Of a stretch of DNA of 64,000 nucleotides, positions 51,001 through 60,000 are shown in pieces (within the stretch, counting starts at the first letter, position 1; each line of letters starts with the position of its first letter). Below the pieces are notes generated by a model. The model searched no databases. It had not been told where the DNA came from and was given only the letters and a program-made list of their open reading frames with translations. This DNA is from Tessaracoccus antarcticus (lineage in GTDB: Bacteria; Actinomycetota; Actinomycetes; Propionibacteriales; Propionibacteriaceae). Made by a program: the position numbers and the translations under genes. Location: the NCBI RefSeq assembly GCF_003688855.1, contig NZ_REFW01000003.1, positions 248,001 to 312,000 on the forward strand. The letters run 5' to 3'.

Positions 51001-52224
51001 ATGTCTCCCCCAACGCCGGCAGCCCGGCACCATGTGCGCGCATCGCGCCTGTGGGGAACGCTGTGGCGAATGATGCTGATGGTGGTACTCGGCCTCGTGG
51101 TGTTCGTCTTCGTCTGGTTGGACACCGAGGCCTCCCTCGTCGCCGCGGGTGGATCGCTGGATGACCTCGGCGGCTTCATGGTTCTCGACGTGCTTCTCGG
51201 TCTGGCGTCGTTCGCGCTCTACCCGCTGCGGCACCGACGGCCACTGCTCACCGTCGGCATCATCGTGGGCCTCTCCGCCCTCTCATCACTGGCGGCTCCG
51301 GCGGCCGCCCTCGCCATCATTTCTCTGTCGACGCGGCGACAACGCGGGGAGATCATCGCCATCTCCGTCGTCTTCCTCGCCGCGGGCTTCGCAAACCTGC
51401 TGGTCCTCCCGTTCCCCGACGCCCCACCGTGGTGGGCAGCAGCGCTCCTCGCCATCCTCGTGTGCGCCGCTTTGGTCGTCACCGGTCTCTACATCGGTGG
51501 ACGTCGCCAGCTCCTCCAGGTGTTGCAGGAGCGTGCGGAACACGCCGAGCGCACGCGTACGGGCGACATCGAGCGTGCACGCATGACTGAACGCACCCGC
51601 ATCGCACGGGAGATGCACGACACCTTGGCCCACCGTCTCTCACTGGTCTCCCTGCACGCCGGCGCACTGGAATACCGCACCAACCTGTCGCCGGAGGATG
51701 CCAGGGCAACGGCTGGTGTGGTGCGGGAGAACGCCCGCCTGGCTGCCAGCGATCTCCGGGATGTCCTGGGAGTGCTCCGCGACGTCGACACTGCGGATGA
51801 CAACAGCACCACGAGGCCACCCCCGTCGGTGCTCGAGGCCCTCCACCTCCTCGTGCAGGACAGCCACGGAGCGGGGAACCCCACGACGCTCACCATCGGC
51901 GACTCCGTGGCATCAGCCATCGACACGCTGACGCCTCCCACCAGGGCGCACCTGCAGCGAGTGGTCCAGGAGGCATTGACGAACACGAGGAAACACGCAC
52001 CCGGGGAACCCACAGAAGTCGATCTGGGCGGTGCCCCGGGACAACGCTTGTTCATCCGCGTCACCAACCGGCTTCCCCCGGACCCTTCATCTGGACCCGC
52101 GGCCCCCTCCGGATTCGGTCTGACGGGTCTGCACGAGCGGGTGCGCATCGCTGGTGGCGCACTGAGGACCAGAAGGACGGATGACTGCTTCACCCTGGAG
52201 GCATGGTTCCCATGGTGCAGGTGA
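51001..52224 (+). CDS. Sensor histidine kinase, NarL-type (HisKA_3)
   Basis: A 407-aa membrane kinase. Five or six transmembrane segments (about 24-165) form a sensor with little extracellular loop. A coiled linker leads to the dimerisation helix TRIAREMHDTLAHRLSLVSLHAG with the phospho-His, and the ATPase domain has QRVVQEALTNTRKHAPG and GFGLTGLHERV. It overlaps its response regulator gene and forms a two-component system with it. The signal is unknown. Confidence 0.93.
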   Translation: MSPPTPAARHHVRASRLWGTLWRMMLMVVLGLVVFVFVWLDTEASLVAAGGSLDDLGGFMVLDVLLGLASFALYPLRHRRPLLTVGIIVGLSALSSLAAPAAALAIISLSTRRQRGEIIAISVVFLAAGFANLLVLPFPDAPPWWAAALLAILVCAALVVTGLYIGGRRQLLQVLQERAEHAERTRTGDIERARMTERTRIAREMHDTLAHRLSLVSLHAGALEYRTNLSPEDARATAGVVRENARLAASDLRDVLGVLRDVDTADDNSTTRPPPSVLEALHLLVQDSHGAGNPTTLTIGDSVASAIDTLTPPTRAHLQRVVQEALTNTRKHAPGEPTEVDLGGAPGQRLFIRVTNRLPPDPSSGPAAPSGFGLTGLHERVRIAGGALRTRRTDDCFTLEAWFPWCR

Positions 52225-52877
52225 GGTCCACCATCCGTGTGGTCCTCGTGGACGACGAAGCCCTGGTGCGGGCCGGCCTGCGGATGATCCTCGAAGGGGA
52301 TGCGACCATCGAGATCGTGGGTGAGGCGGGCGATGGCGTCGCCGCGCTGGCTGTGGTGGATGACACCCACCCCGATGTCGTTCTCATGGACATCCGGATG
52401 CCACAGATGGACGGCCTCGCGGCAACCGAGCAGATGCTTCGCGCCCACCCCTCCACCAAGGTCGTCGTCCTGACCTCCTACGACGTCGACGACCTCGTCC
52501 CCCGAGCACTCCGGCTGGGCGCGACCGGATACTTCCTGAAGGACACCCCGCCACAGGAGTTGGTGGAGGCGGTGCACAGGATCGCCGACGGCGACACCAT
52601 GTTGTCCCAGTCAGCCATAGGGCACCTGGTGGACGCCGTCACCCGACAGGCGCCAGGCGCGGGCGGACCGGATGCCACGCGCCTGGCCGATGCCCTCACG
52701 GAGCGGGAACTCAGCGTCGCCCGCGCCATCAGCCGTGGCCTCTCCAACGCCCAGATCGCCACCGAACTCTTCGTCAGCGTGACAACGGTCAAGACCCACG
52801 TCAGCCGGATCCTGGGGAAGCTCGGTGTCGTGAACCGCGTGCAGATCGCCGCCTGCGTCCAACGCGACGCGCGGTGA
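52212..52877 (+). CDS. Response regulator, NarL/FixJ family
   Basis: A 221-aa partner of the upstream kinase. The receiver has VVLVDDEALVRAG, the phospho-Asp in VVLMDIRMPQMDG and the Lys in GYFLKDTPP. The LuxR HTH has LTERELSVARAISRGLSNAQIA and VKTHVSRILGKLGV. ATG 52212 is about 10 nt from GGAGG; ATG 52203 is also in frame. It overlaps the kinase gene by 13-22 bp. Confidence 0.94.
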   Translation: MVQVRSTIRVVLVDDEALVRAGLRMILEGDATIEIVGEAGDGVAALAVVDDTHPDVVLMDIRMPQMDGLAATEQMLRAHPSTKVVVLTSYDVDDLVPRALRLGATGYFLKDTPPQELVEAVHRIADGDTMLSQSAIGHLVDAVTRQAPGAGGPDATRLADALTERELSVARAISRGLSNAQIATELFVSVTTVKTHVSRILGKLGVVNRVQIAACVQRDAR

Positions 52878-52916
52878 CGCCTCATGTGATGAACGCAGAG
52901 GATTGCCCTTTCCCAG

Positions 52917-54113
52917 TCAGCGCAGCTCGCCGCGACGGGCAAGCAGGTATGTGCGTTCACGCTCGTTGTCAGTGAGTGCGGCGGCGGCCTCGAACGCGGA
53001 GCGGGCCTCGGACGCGCGCCCTAGACGGGCGAGCAGGTCCCCGCGGATGGCGTGGAAGAGGTGGTACCCATTCAGGTCGAGGCCTTCGACCAGCAGCAGA
53101 GCCGTTTCCGGGCCGTCGACCTCCCCGACGGCGACCGCCCGGTTGAGCGCCGCCACAGGCCCGGGGTCGAGTTGCACCAGGAGATCGTAGAGCCCGAGCA
53201 CCTGACGCCAGTCCGTGATGGCGTCGGTGTGGACGGCGTTGATCGCCGCGAGCAACTGGTAGCGGCCCGGCCGGTTGCGGCGGAGGCATTCACGCACGAG
53301 AGCACGCCCCTCCGCAATCATTCGCCCGTCCCACTGGGCGTGGTCCTGGTCCCTGAGCCGCACCAGCGCACCCGTGCGGTCTGTGCGCGCACCACGCCTC
53401 GACTCGGTGAGCAGCATTAGCGCGAGCAGACCCACCGCCTCCGGTTCATCGGGCATCAGCAGGACGATCTGCCGCGTTAACCGGATCGCCTCGGCGGCCA
53501 GGTCCGCGCGTGCCAGCTCCGGCCCGGACGTGGCCACGTAGCCCTCGTTGAAAATCAGGAGGACGACAGTGAGCACGGCGTCAAGGCGTGCGGGGAGGTC
53601 CTCGGCGTTCGGGACGCGGCACGGGATGTGGGCGTCGCGGATCTTCGCCTTGGCGCGAACGATGCGCTGCGCCATGGTCGCCTCCGGGACAAGGAAGGCG
53701 TGGGCGATCTCGGGCGTGGCCAGTCCCCCCACCAAGCGCAGCGTGAGCGCCACTTGGGCTGGCCTGGACAGTGCCGGATGGCAGCACGTGAAGATGAGGC
53801 GCAACAGGTCATCGGGCACTGCTCCCTCCTCTCGGCGCGCAGAGGGTGCACACAGGATCGCGGCCTCGGCAGACTTCTGTCGGCGGCGGGACTCCCGTCG
53901 CAGATGGTCGATGGCCCTGTTCCGGGCGGTGGTGATGATCCAGCCAGCGGGGCTGGGCGGTGCACCCTCCTCCGGCCACCGGGCAAGGGCGGTGGTGAAG
54001 GCCTCCGCCACGGCGTCCTCAGCCAGGTCAATGTCCCCCATCATCCGCGCCAGGACGGCAACGGCGCGGCCGTACTCGGCCCGGAAGACTTCAGCGATGT
54101 GCTCCGGGGTCAT
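52917..54113 (-). CDS. ECF-type RNA polymerase sigma factor with C-terminal helical extension (ECF42-like)
   Basis: A 398-aa sigma factor. Region 2 has FRAEYGRAVAVLARMMGDIDLAEDAV and WIITTARNRAIDHLRR; region 4 is GGLATPEIAHAFLVPEATMAQRI. A TPR-like C-terminal domain of about 220 aa follows, as in the ECF42 group (RYQLLAAINAVHTDA, LLARLGRASEARSAF). Such factors pair with a YCII/DGPF protein instead of an anti-sigma factor. Its ATG overlaps the YCII gene stop by 4 bp. Confidence 0.9.
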   Translation of the reverse strand: MTPEHIAEVFRAEYGRAVAVLARMMGDIDLAEDAVAEAFTTALARWPEEGAPPSPAGWIITTARNRAIDHLRRESRRRQKSAEAAILCAPSARREEGAVPDDLLRLIFTCCHPALSRPAQVALTLRLVGGLATPEIAHAFLVPEATMAQRIVRAKAKIRDAHIPCRVPNAEDLPARLDAVLTVVLLIFNEGYVATSGPELARADLAAEAIRLTRQIVLLMPDEPEAVGLLALMLLTESRRGARTDRTGALVRLRDQDHAQWDGRMIAEGRALVRECLRRNRPGRYQLLAAINAVHTDAITDWRQVLGLYDLLVQLDPGPVAALNRAVAVGEVDGPETALLLVEGLDLNGYHLFHAIRGDLLARLGRASEARSAFEAAAALTDNERERTYLLARRGELR

Positions 54114-54439
54114 CGGAACGCGCGCACCTCGATGGGCAGGGTGGTGGCCTCGGAGGCCCTGCGCCCCCAGGCGAGGGCGGCGTTGAAGTCCGGGGCATTG
54201 ATGATCCATATGCCTCCGATGTGTTCCTTTCCCTCCACGTAGGGCCCGTCCGTGGACATGCCATCCGGGCGGACAACCGTGGCACGGGTGGGCGCGTCGA
54301 GGGCTCCGGTGAACACCCAGGATCCGCTGGTCCGGAGATCCTCATTCACCCTGTGAAGGTCTGCCCCGATGCGCGCCATCGTGTCGGCGTCAGGCATGGG
54401 GCCATCCGGTTGCTGGATGGACATCAGGTAGTGGGGCAT
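54110..54439 (-). CDS. YCII-related (DGPF-type) protein
   Basis: A 109-aa dimeric ferredoxin-like fold. DGPYVEGKEHIGGIWII carries the DGPF-type motif with Tyr for Phe. These proteins are constant partners of ECF42 sigma factors; their biochemical role is not known. GAGGTGG precedes the ATG. It lies between the DHFR-like and sigma genes. Confidence 0.88.
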   Translation of the reverse strand: MPHYLMSIQQPDGPMPDADTMARIGADLHRVNEDLRTSGSWVFTGALDAPTRATVVRPDGMSTDGPYVEGKEHIGGIWIINAPDFNAALAWGRRASEATTLPIEVRAFR

Positions 54440-54449
54440 GGGGACCACC

Positions 54450-55034
54450 TCAGCGGCGGGAGTAGTGGGCGATGATCACGCCCGTGGTGGTGGTGACGCT
54501 ACTGGTGAGCTCAAGCTGCGTCAACGGGGACGGGCCCTCGAAGAACCGCGTGCCGGAGCCCATCACCAGGGGGTGTATCAGCAGCGTGTACGAGTTGATC
54601 AACCCGGCTGCGTGCAGTGCGCGCGCCAGTGAAGCACTGCCGATGATCGCCAGGTTGGGGCCCTGCTGCGACTTCAGCGCGGTGACGTTCTCCACGGCGT
54701 CGCCGCGCAACAGCACCGAGTTCTGCCAGGCGTCGGTGTTCTCAAGGGTCGTCGACGCGACGTATTTCGTGACGGAGTTCATGTGGGCCGTGAACGGGTT
54801 GCCGTCGGTCGCGTGACCCCACACGGACAGGAAGTCCTGCCAGGTGCGCCGGCCGAACAGCATGTCGCCGGCCTCGGCCATTCCCCTGCTCATCTCCCGC
54901 CCGAGCACCTCATCCTGGTACGAGCCGCCCCAGCCGCCGTGGGTGAAGCCACCGCGCGTGTCCTCGTCCTCGCGGCCCAGGCCCTGGACCACGCCGTCGA
55001 GCGTCATGCTCATCGTTGTGCTGATCGAGCGCAT
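54450..55034 (-). CDS. Dihydrofolate reductase / RibD-C-like protein
   Basis: A 194-aa reductase fold. SMTLDGVVQG is the N-terminal motif, MLFGRRTWQDFLSVW the central one, and IIGSASLARALHAAGLINSYTLLIHPLVMGSGTRFF (in parts) the RibD-C signature. It probably uses NADPH; the substrate is unknown. AAGGACAG precedes the ATG. It is first in the DHFR-YCII-sigma operon and may be a target of that sigma factor. Confidence 0.88.
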   Translation of the reverse strand: MRSISTTMSMTLDGVVQGLGREDEDTRGGFTHGGWGGSYQDEVLGREMSRGMAEAGDMLFGRRTWQDFLSVWGHATDGNPFTAHMNSVTKYVASTTLENTDAWQNSVLLRGDAVENVTALKSQQGPNLAIIGSASLARALHAAGLINSYTLLIHPLVMGSGTRFFEGPSPLTQLELTSSVTTTTGVIIAHYSRR

Positions 55035-55245
55035 TGACTGTCCTTTCGTCGCGCGGACGTCTCTGGTGCACGTCCGTCACCCTCTACACGAACGGACGCC
55101 GTCGAAATCGACAGCGCCGAGATGCGTGATGGAGCCATGCACTTTCCGGAGGTGTCGGCTCACCTGAACCTCTGCGGCCTCGGGTCCATGACGACATGCC
55201 AGGCGGACCTGTGGGCACGCCAGTGGCGCCGATGGCAGCGGTCGC

Positions 55246-55251
55246 TACGCT
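55246..55251 (+). promoter_or_regulatory. -10 element of a leaderless mRNA (ketopantoate-reductase-like gene)
   Basis: TACGCT ends 6 nt before the ATG at 55258. The rest of the 223-bp gap holds no other recognised feature. Confidence 0.55.
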
Positions 55252-55257
55252 GACGCG

Positions 55258-56181
55258 ATGAGAGTCCTCGTCGTCGGAGCGGGTGTCATCGGAGCGGTCT
55301 ACGCCGCGCGGTTCGCGGAGGCGGGGCACGACGTCAGCCTCCTGGCCCGTGGCGCACGGCGGTCAGCGTTCGAGGCGGACGGTGTGACGGTGCGTGCCGG
55401 TGGCAGAACCCTCCACACGCACCCGAGAATCGTCGGTGCCGAGGATGCCGGCGGGGCCTTCGACCTGACGGTCGTGGCCGTGCGCACCACCCAACTCGAC
55501 GCCATCCTCGACCTCCTGCGGGCCAACGACAGCCCGACAGTCGCATTCCTCCAACACCTCGGCCCTCACGCCGATCGGGTGCGCCGGGTCCTCGGCAGCA
55601 ACCGCACGGTGTTTGCCTTCCCCGGTGTCGGCGGGCTCGTCTCTGCGGACGGGTCGGTGGAGTACGTGGACGTCGCCGCACAACCCACCACCATCGATGC
55701 CACCGCTGAGCGGGCCATAGTCCTGCGGTCCGCGATCGCCTCCACCGGCATGCGCACGGCCATGGAGCCCGACATGCCGGGCTGGCTCGCCACGCACGAG
55801 GTCTTCGTGGCGTGCCTGGGTGCCGGGATCCTCAACAGCGGCGGTGATGCGCCAACGCTCGCGGCAAACCATGCCCGGTTGCTGGGCGTCGTCCAGTCCG
55901 TCCGCGAGGGGTTCGTCTCACTTTCGTCCTCGGGCACCACCGTCACCCCGAAGGCACTGCGCGTGCTGTTCTCCCGCATGCCCCGCTGGTTCGCTGCTGC
56001 CTACTGGCGTCGCGCACTGCGTGGGCCCGTCGGGACCGTTGCGATCGCACCGCACGTCCGGGCAAGCCGCGACGACGAGTTCGCCGACCTCTGCAGCGAC
56101 GTGCTCGCCCGAGTGGGGGACCCCGACCGCACACCCACCCTGACCCCACTGCTCACACCCTGGGCGGGTGACATGTCCTGA
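55258..56181 (+). CDS. Ketopantoate reductase family protein (PanE/ApbA)
   Basis: A 307-aa NADPH-dependent 2-oxoacid reductase-like protein. The Rossmann motif is VVGAGVIGAVYA. The C-terminal helical domain is shortened and the usual K/N/S catalytic set is not obvious, so it may not be the true PanE of pantothenate synthesis. Transcribed alone; it ends 10 bp from the convergent deacetylase. Confidence 0.8.
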   Translation: MRVLVVGAGVIGAVYAARFAEAGHDVSLLARGARRSAFEADGVTVRAGGRTLHTHPRIVGAEDAGGAFDLTVVAVRTTQLDAILDLLRANDSPTVAFLQHLGPHADRVRRVLGSNRTVFAFPGVGGLVSADGSVEYVDVAAQPTTIDATAERAIVLRSAIASTGMRTAMEPDMPGWLATHEVFVACLGAGILNSGGDAPTLAANHARLLGVVQSVREGFVSLSSSGTTVTPKALRVLFSRMPRWFAAAYWRRALRGPVGTVAIAPHVRASRDDEFADLCSDVLARVGDPDRTPTLTPLLTPWAGDMS

Positions 56182-56191
56182 GGCACCGCCG

Positions 56192-56908
56192 TCAGTTCGT
56201 CAGCTCGGCCACCGTGACGAACCGGTAGCCCTCCTGCGTGAGAGAGTCAATGATGAGCGCCGTCGCCTCTTGGGTCCTGGTGCGGCCGTTCATGGGGTGC
56301 AGGAGAATGATCGATCCCGGCCGGACAGTGTCCAGGACGATGTCCCGCAGCTGTTCCGGGGTCTGTTCCACGCCGGAGAAGTCCTCGGGCGACACGTCCC
56401 AGGTGATCGTGCGCGTGCCCCGCTCCCGGAGAATCCACGGGAGGACCAACAATTTCTTGCCGTACGGGGGTCGGAAGTCGATCCGCCCCTGGTATCCGCT
56501 GTCCCTGATCATCTCGTCAGTGTCATCCAGTTCCCGTCGCACCTCGGTCGGCGTCATGAACCACATCCGGCGATGCGACCACGAGTGGTTGCCCACCTGG
56601 TGACCGGCAGCGACGATCTCCTTCGTTTGCGCCGGGTGGTCATGCATGGAGGCGCCGCAGAGGAAGAACGTCGCCATCACCTTCCGCTCGGCAAGTGTCT
56701 GCAGGACGGCCTCGGTGTCACCCGGCGTCGGCCCGTCGTCGAAGGTCAGTGCGACCACCTTGTCAGTGGTCGCCACCCGTTGGATGAGCTCCCCGACCAC
56801 CTGGATCCGGCGGGAGTTGCTCAGCTTGTACACGCCCACGCCTAGCAGCAGTGCAACACCGAGCGCGATGGCCACCCACCCGCTGATCAACCGAACCCGA
56901 CGACTCAT
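56192..56908 (-). CDS. Polysaccharide deacetylase (NodB domain), membrane-anchored
   Basis: A 238-aa protein. One N-terminal transmembrane segment (about 7-26) places the NodB domain outside the cell. Motif 1 is TFDDGP, motif 2 GNHSWSH (metal His pair), motif 3 RPPYGKK, and LLHP comes near the end. It probably deacetylates a wall glycan such as peptidoglycan. No ribosome site is obvious at ATG 56908, but the family start is well supported. Confidence 0.9.
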   Translation of the reverse strand: MSRRVRLISGWVAIALGVALLLGVGVYKLSNSRRIQVVGELIQRVATTDKVVALTFDDGPTPGDTEAVLQTLAERKVMATFFLCGASMHDHPAQTKEIVAAGHQVGNHSWSHRRMWFMTPTEVRRELDDTDEMIRDSGYQGRIDFRPPYGKKLLVLPWILRERGTRTITWDVSPEDFSGVEQTPEQLRDIVLDTVRPGSIILLHPMNGRTRTQEATALIIDSLTQEGYRFVTVAELTN

Positions 56909-57240
56909 GATCACTAGTCTCGCACCCACGACCGTGCACTGGTCTCCAGTGCGCCGTGCGGACACGGCGGGACACCCCTTCCCGAAGGGGCCCAGTCGAA
57001 TGGGGACGAGTTCCGTGGGACCCAAGCGATTCTCTCCACGTTCAAGGTGCTGGCCGATGCAGGCCACTCCACGGCTGCCGGATCCGGCAGGATGCTCTGC
57101 GCAACCTCTTTCGACAAGTGGACCAGCATCACCCCGGGTCGCTCCACGACCTGTGCTCTTCACGGGCGCCAACGCATCCCGAGGACCGGAGCACGCGACG
57201 TGAATATCTGCGTCGGATATGTGGGCGTACTCTTGTCCAG
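56909..57240. other. 332-bp gap: no confident gene
   Basis: The gap lies between the deacetylase and ABC exporter genes. A 77-codon frame on the minus strand (57147-56914) and a plus-strand frame across 56960-57244 both keep coding-like third positions, but neither resembles a known family and they exclude each other. It may be a decayed gene. The last 45 bp are AT-richer and may hold the ABC promoter. Confidence 0.4.
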
Positions 57241-58164
57241 GTGAGCATTTCGACCGCACAAGCGCTTGTGCACGTGGATCATTTTCGGATGGATTTTGGT
57301 CCCACAACGGTAATCAAAGAGCTGTCGTTCGATGTCGCGCGCGGTGAAACATTTGGGTTCCTGGGCAGCAATGGCTCGGGCAAAACCACCACGATCAGGG
57401 CATTGCTCGGTATCTACCAGCCAACCTCGGGAATCCTCCACATCGATGGGCGCCCGTTCCGCCCAGCCAAAGGTGATCGACTCGGGTATCTACCGGAGGA
57501 GCGCGGACTCTACAAGAAGGAGTCCGTGATCGACGTGATGACCTACTTCGGCACCCTGAAGGGACTGGGCCGACAACAGGCGAAATCCTGGTCGCTCAAG
57601 TTTCTGCAGCGGGTGGACCTCGCAGACAAGGAGAAGGCACGGCTCGACAAACTCTCCGGGGGTCAGCAGCAGAAGATCCAGTTGGGGGTCACGATCATGA
57701 ACGACCCTGAACTGCTGATTCTGGACGAGCCGACGAAGGGCTTTGACCCCGTCAATCGGCGGTTGGTGATGCAGATCATCGACGAGACCAAGAAGGCTGG
57801 CGCCACCGTGATGATGGTCACCCACCAGATGGAGGAGGTCGAGCGCCTGTGCGACCGGGTGATTCTCCTCAAGGACGGTGTGTCACGGGCATACGGGACG
57901 GTGAGGGAAGTGCAGGAGTCATTCGGTGGCACGATCATCCACGTCGATCACGACGGCGCGGTGCCGGCGTCCGCGTCGTACACGATCGCACACGATCAGG
58001 GCGGGCACGCGACGTTGGAGATTGACCCCGTGACAGACCCGGCACGAGTGCTGCAGGAACTGGTGGCCGCTGGCCTCGTGGTACGGGCCTTCACCCCGCA
58101 GCGCAAGTCCCTGGACGAGATCTTCCTGGAAGTCTACGGCGACGAAGCGGCGAGGGCGGAGTAG
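57241..58164 (+). CDS. ABC exporter ATP-binding protein (NatA-like)
   Basis: A 307-aa ATPase. Walker A is GSNGSGKTTT, the signature LSGGQQQKIQLG, Walker B LLILDEPTKGFDP, and the H-loop VTHQ. The last 80 residues form the DUF4162-type extension (IFLEVYGDEA). GTG 57241 gives MSISTAQALVHVDHF. It is 2 bp from the permease gene. NatA-like ATPases power export of Na+ or small toxic compounds; the substrate is unknown. Confidence 0.92.
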   Translation: MSISTAQALVHVDHFRMDFGPTTVIKELSFDVARGETFGFLGSNGSGKTTTIRALLGIYQPTSGILHIDGRPFRPAKGDRLGYLPEERGLYKKESVIDVMTYFGTLKGLGRQQAKSWSLKFLQRVDLADKEKARLDKLSGGQQQKIQLGVTIMNDPELLILDEPTKGFDPVNRRLVMQIIDETKKAGATVMMVTHQMEEVERLCDRVILLKDGVSRAYGTVREVQESFGGTIIHVDHDGAVPASASYTIAHDQGGHATLEIDPVTDPARVLQELVAAGLVVRAFTPQRKSLDEIFLEVYGDEAARAE

Positions 58165-58166
58165 TC

Positions 58167-59393
58167 ATGGCTCAGCACAATCTCGGCACGGTGATCAGGT
58201 TCGAGGTGGTCCGCACCCTCAGCAAACGTCGCTTCTGGGTCGCGACTCTGCTGGTTCCGGTCCTCCTGATTGTCGTGTTCCTCCTGGTGTTCCTCTCCAA
58301 CACCGCGACGGACGAGACCGAGGGCGCGCAGAAGGATGCCCAGTTCTCGTTTGACTACACCGATGCTTCGGGACTCGTGGAGCCAGCCATGGTGAAGCGT
58401 TTGGGTGGGAAGGAAATCTCCGATCCCGCCGCAGGGATAGCGGCGGTCAAGGATGCGACGGTGGCTGCATTCTTCCTCTACCCGAAAGACCCTGCCACGG
58501 ACACGATCAAGGTCTACGGAGTGGACAAGGGCCTCTTCGCGAACGGGCAGTACGCCTCCGTGGCCGAGTCGATACTGCAGCAGAGCGCTCTGGCGAAAGT
58601 CAATGCCCCGCAGTTGACCGGGATCATTCAGGGCAATATCACCATCGACACGACAACCTTCAAGGACGGCGCGGTCGCCGGCGGCATGAACGCTGTCATT
58701 CCCGCCATGTTGTTCGTGGTCATCTTCTACGTGGTCATCCTTCTGCTCGGCGGGCAGATGCTGAACTCCACTTTGGAGGAGAAGGAGAACAGGGTCACCG
58801 AAATGATCCTCACCACCATCAGACCCACCAGCCTGATTCTTGGGAAAGTGATCTCCCTCTTCATCATCGGCATCGTCCAGATGCTCGTGTTCGCCGTACC
58901 CGTCGTACTCGCGCACGTCTTCTTCCGCAATCAACTCAGCCTTCCGGACCTGGATCTTTCCGCCCTGGTTTTTGATCCGCAGACCATGATTGTGGGCACT
59001 TTGGTCCTGATCGGCGGATTTGCGCTCTTCACCACCACCCTCGTGGCGTTGGGTGCGGCGATGCCCACCGCGAAGGACGCCGGACCTGTTTTCGGGGCGA
59101 TGATGCTCCTGATCTTCATCCCCTTCTACATCATCAGCCTGATCATCAGCGACCCGGGCGCCGTCATCGTGCAGATATTCAGCTACTTCCCCTACTCCGC
59201 TCCCATCACCGCACTGCTGCGCAATGCGTTCGGAACGTTGCCGCTCTGGCAGGCCATCATCATCATCGTGATGCTGTTCGGGATTTCTGCGGTCGTTCTT
59301 CGCATCGCCGTGAAAATCTTCCAGTACGGATCCATCGAGTACTCGCGGAAGGTCAACCTGCGCGACGTCTTCCATCGGCGCGCCACACCGTAG
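58167..59393 (+). CDS. ABC-2 type permease (NatB-like)
   Basis: A 408-aa membrane protein. One N-terminal transmembrane helix (about 22-42) precedes an extracytoplasmic domain of about 130 aa, and then come five or six helices from residue 175 on. The loop EEKENRVTEMILTTIRPTSLILGK is the NatB signature. It pairs with the ATPase just upstream. Its TAG stop overlaps the -10 of the next gene. Confidence 0.92.
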   Translation: MAQHNLGTVIRFEVVRTLSKRRFWVATLLVPVLLIVVFLLVFLSNTATDETEGAQKDAQFSFDYTDASGLVEPAMVKRLGGKEISDPAAGIAAVKDATVAAFFLYPKDPATDTIKVYGVDKGLFANGQYASVAESILQQSALAKVNAPQLTGIIQGNITIDTTTFKDGAVAGGMNAVIPAMLFVVIFYVVILLLGGQMLNSTLEEKENRVTEMILTTIRPTSLILGKVISLFIIGIVQMLVFAVPVVLAHVFFRNQLSLPDLDLSALVFDPQTMIVGTLVLIGGFALFTTTLVALGAAMPTAKDAGPVFGAMMLLIFIPFYIISLIISDPGAVIVQIFSYFPYSAPITALLRNAFGTLPLWQAIIIIVMLFGISAVVLRIAVKIFQYGSIEYSRKVNLRDVFHRRATP

Positions 59394-59396
59394 GGT
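59391..59396 (+). promoter_or_regulatory. -10 element of a leaderless mRNA (TIGR03085 gene)
   Basis: TAGGGT begins at the permease stop codon (TAG) and ends 7 nt before the ATG at 59404. The next gene can thus be transcribed separately from the exporter. Confidence 0.5.
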
Positions 59397-59403
59397 CGCA
59401 CGC

Positions 59404-60000
59404 ATGAGCACCCGTCTCCGCGACCACCACCGCAACGTGCTCTGCGACGCACTGGCGTCCGTCGCTGCGACCGCCCCGACGTTGTGTCAGGAGTGGGATG
59501 CCCACGACCTGGCCGTGCACCTCTGGGCCCTCAAGCGCGACCCCCTGAGCTGGCCCGGCGTCGCCATCCCCGCATTCGCCGACGCGACCCGGCGACGAGC
59601 CGAGCAGGTCAGGCGGCGGTGGGACTACGAGCACCTCATCGCCGAGTTGCGGCAGCAAGGGGGATCCCTCCCGTGCATGCCGCTGGACAGGTGGGTTGCA
59701 CACGGCCACGCCCTCGGGGAGTACTACATCCACACACAGGACGTCCGACGCGCCAACGATCTCCCCCGCCGCGCCCAGACGGCGGAAACCGAGGACGCGC
59801 TGTGGCTCCGCGCCCGGAGGGCCGGGCGACAGTTGTGGCTGCGGGGCCGCGACACCGTCTCGGTGGCTGCCCCGGGCCGAGACCCGTTCACCCTCGGCCG
59901 CGGTGCTGTCACTGCGCAGGTGACCGGGTTGCCGTCGGAGATCATCCTGTGGATCTACGGCCGCTGCGACGCAGCCGACGTGGTGGTCACACCGCGCTGA
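59404..60000 (+). CDS. TIGR03085-family protein (DinB/MDMPI-like fold)
   Basis: A 198-aa protein of the mycothiol-dependent maleylpyruvate isomerase / DinB-like superfamily. An N-terminal helical bundle has CQEWDAHDLAVHLWALKRDP (metal His), and HGHALGEYYIHTQDVRRAN supplies the second His set. The ending LPSEIILWIYGR is typical of TIGR03085. It probably binds a metal and perhaps mycothiol; the reaction is unknown. The 3' end overlaps the chimeric gene remnant by 46 bp. Confidence 0.85.
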   Translation: MSTRLRDHHRNVLCDALASVAATAPTLCQEWDAHDLAVHLWALKRDPLSWPGVAIPAFADATRRRAEQVRRRWDYEHLIAELRQQGGSLPCMPLDRWVAHGHALGEYYIHTQDVRRANDLPRRAQTAETEDALWLRARRAGRQLWLRGRDTVSVAAPGRDPFTLGRGAVTAQVTGLPSEIILWIYGRCDAADVVVTPR

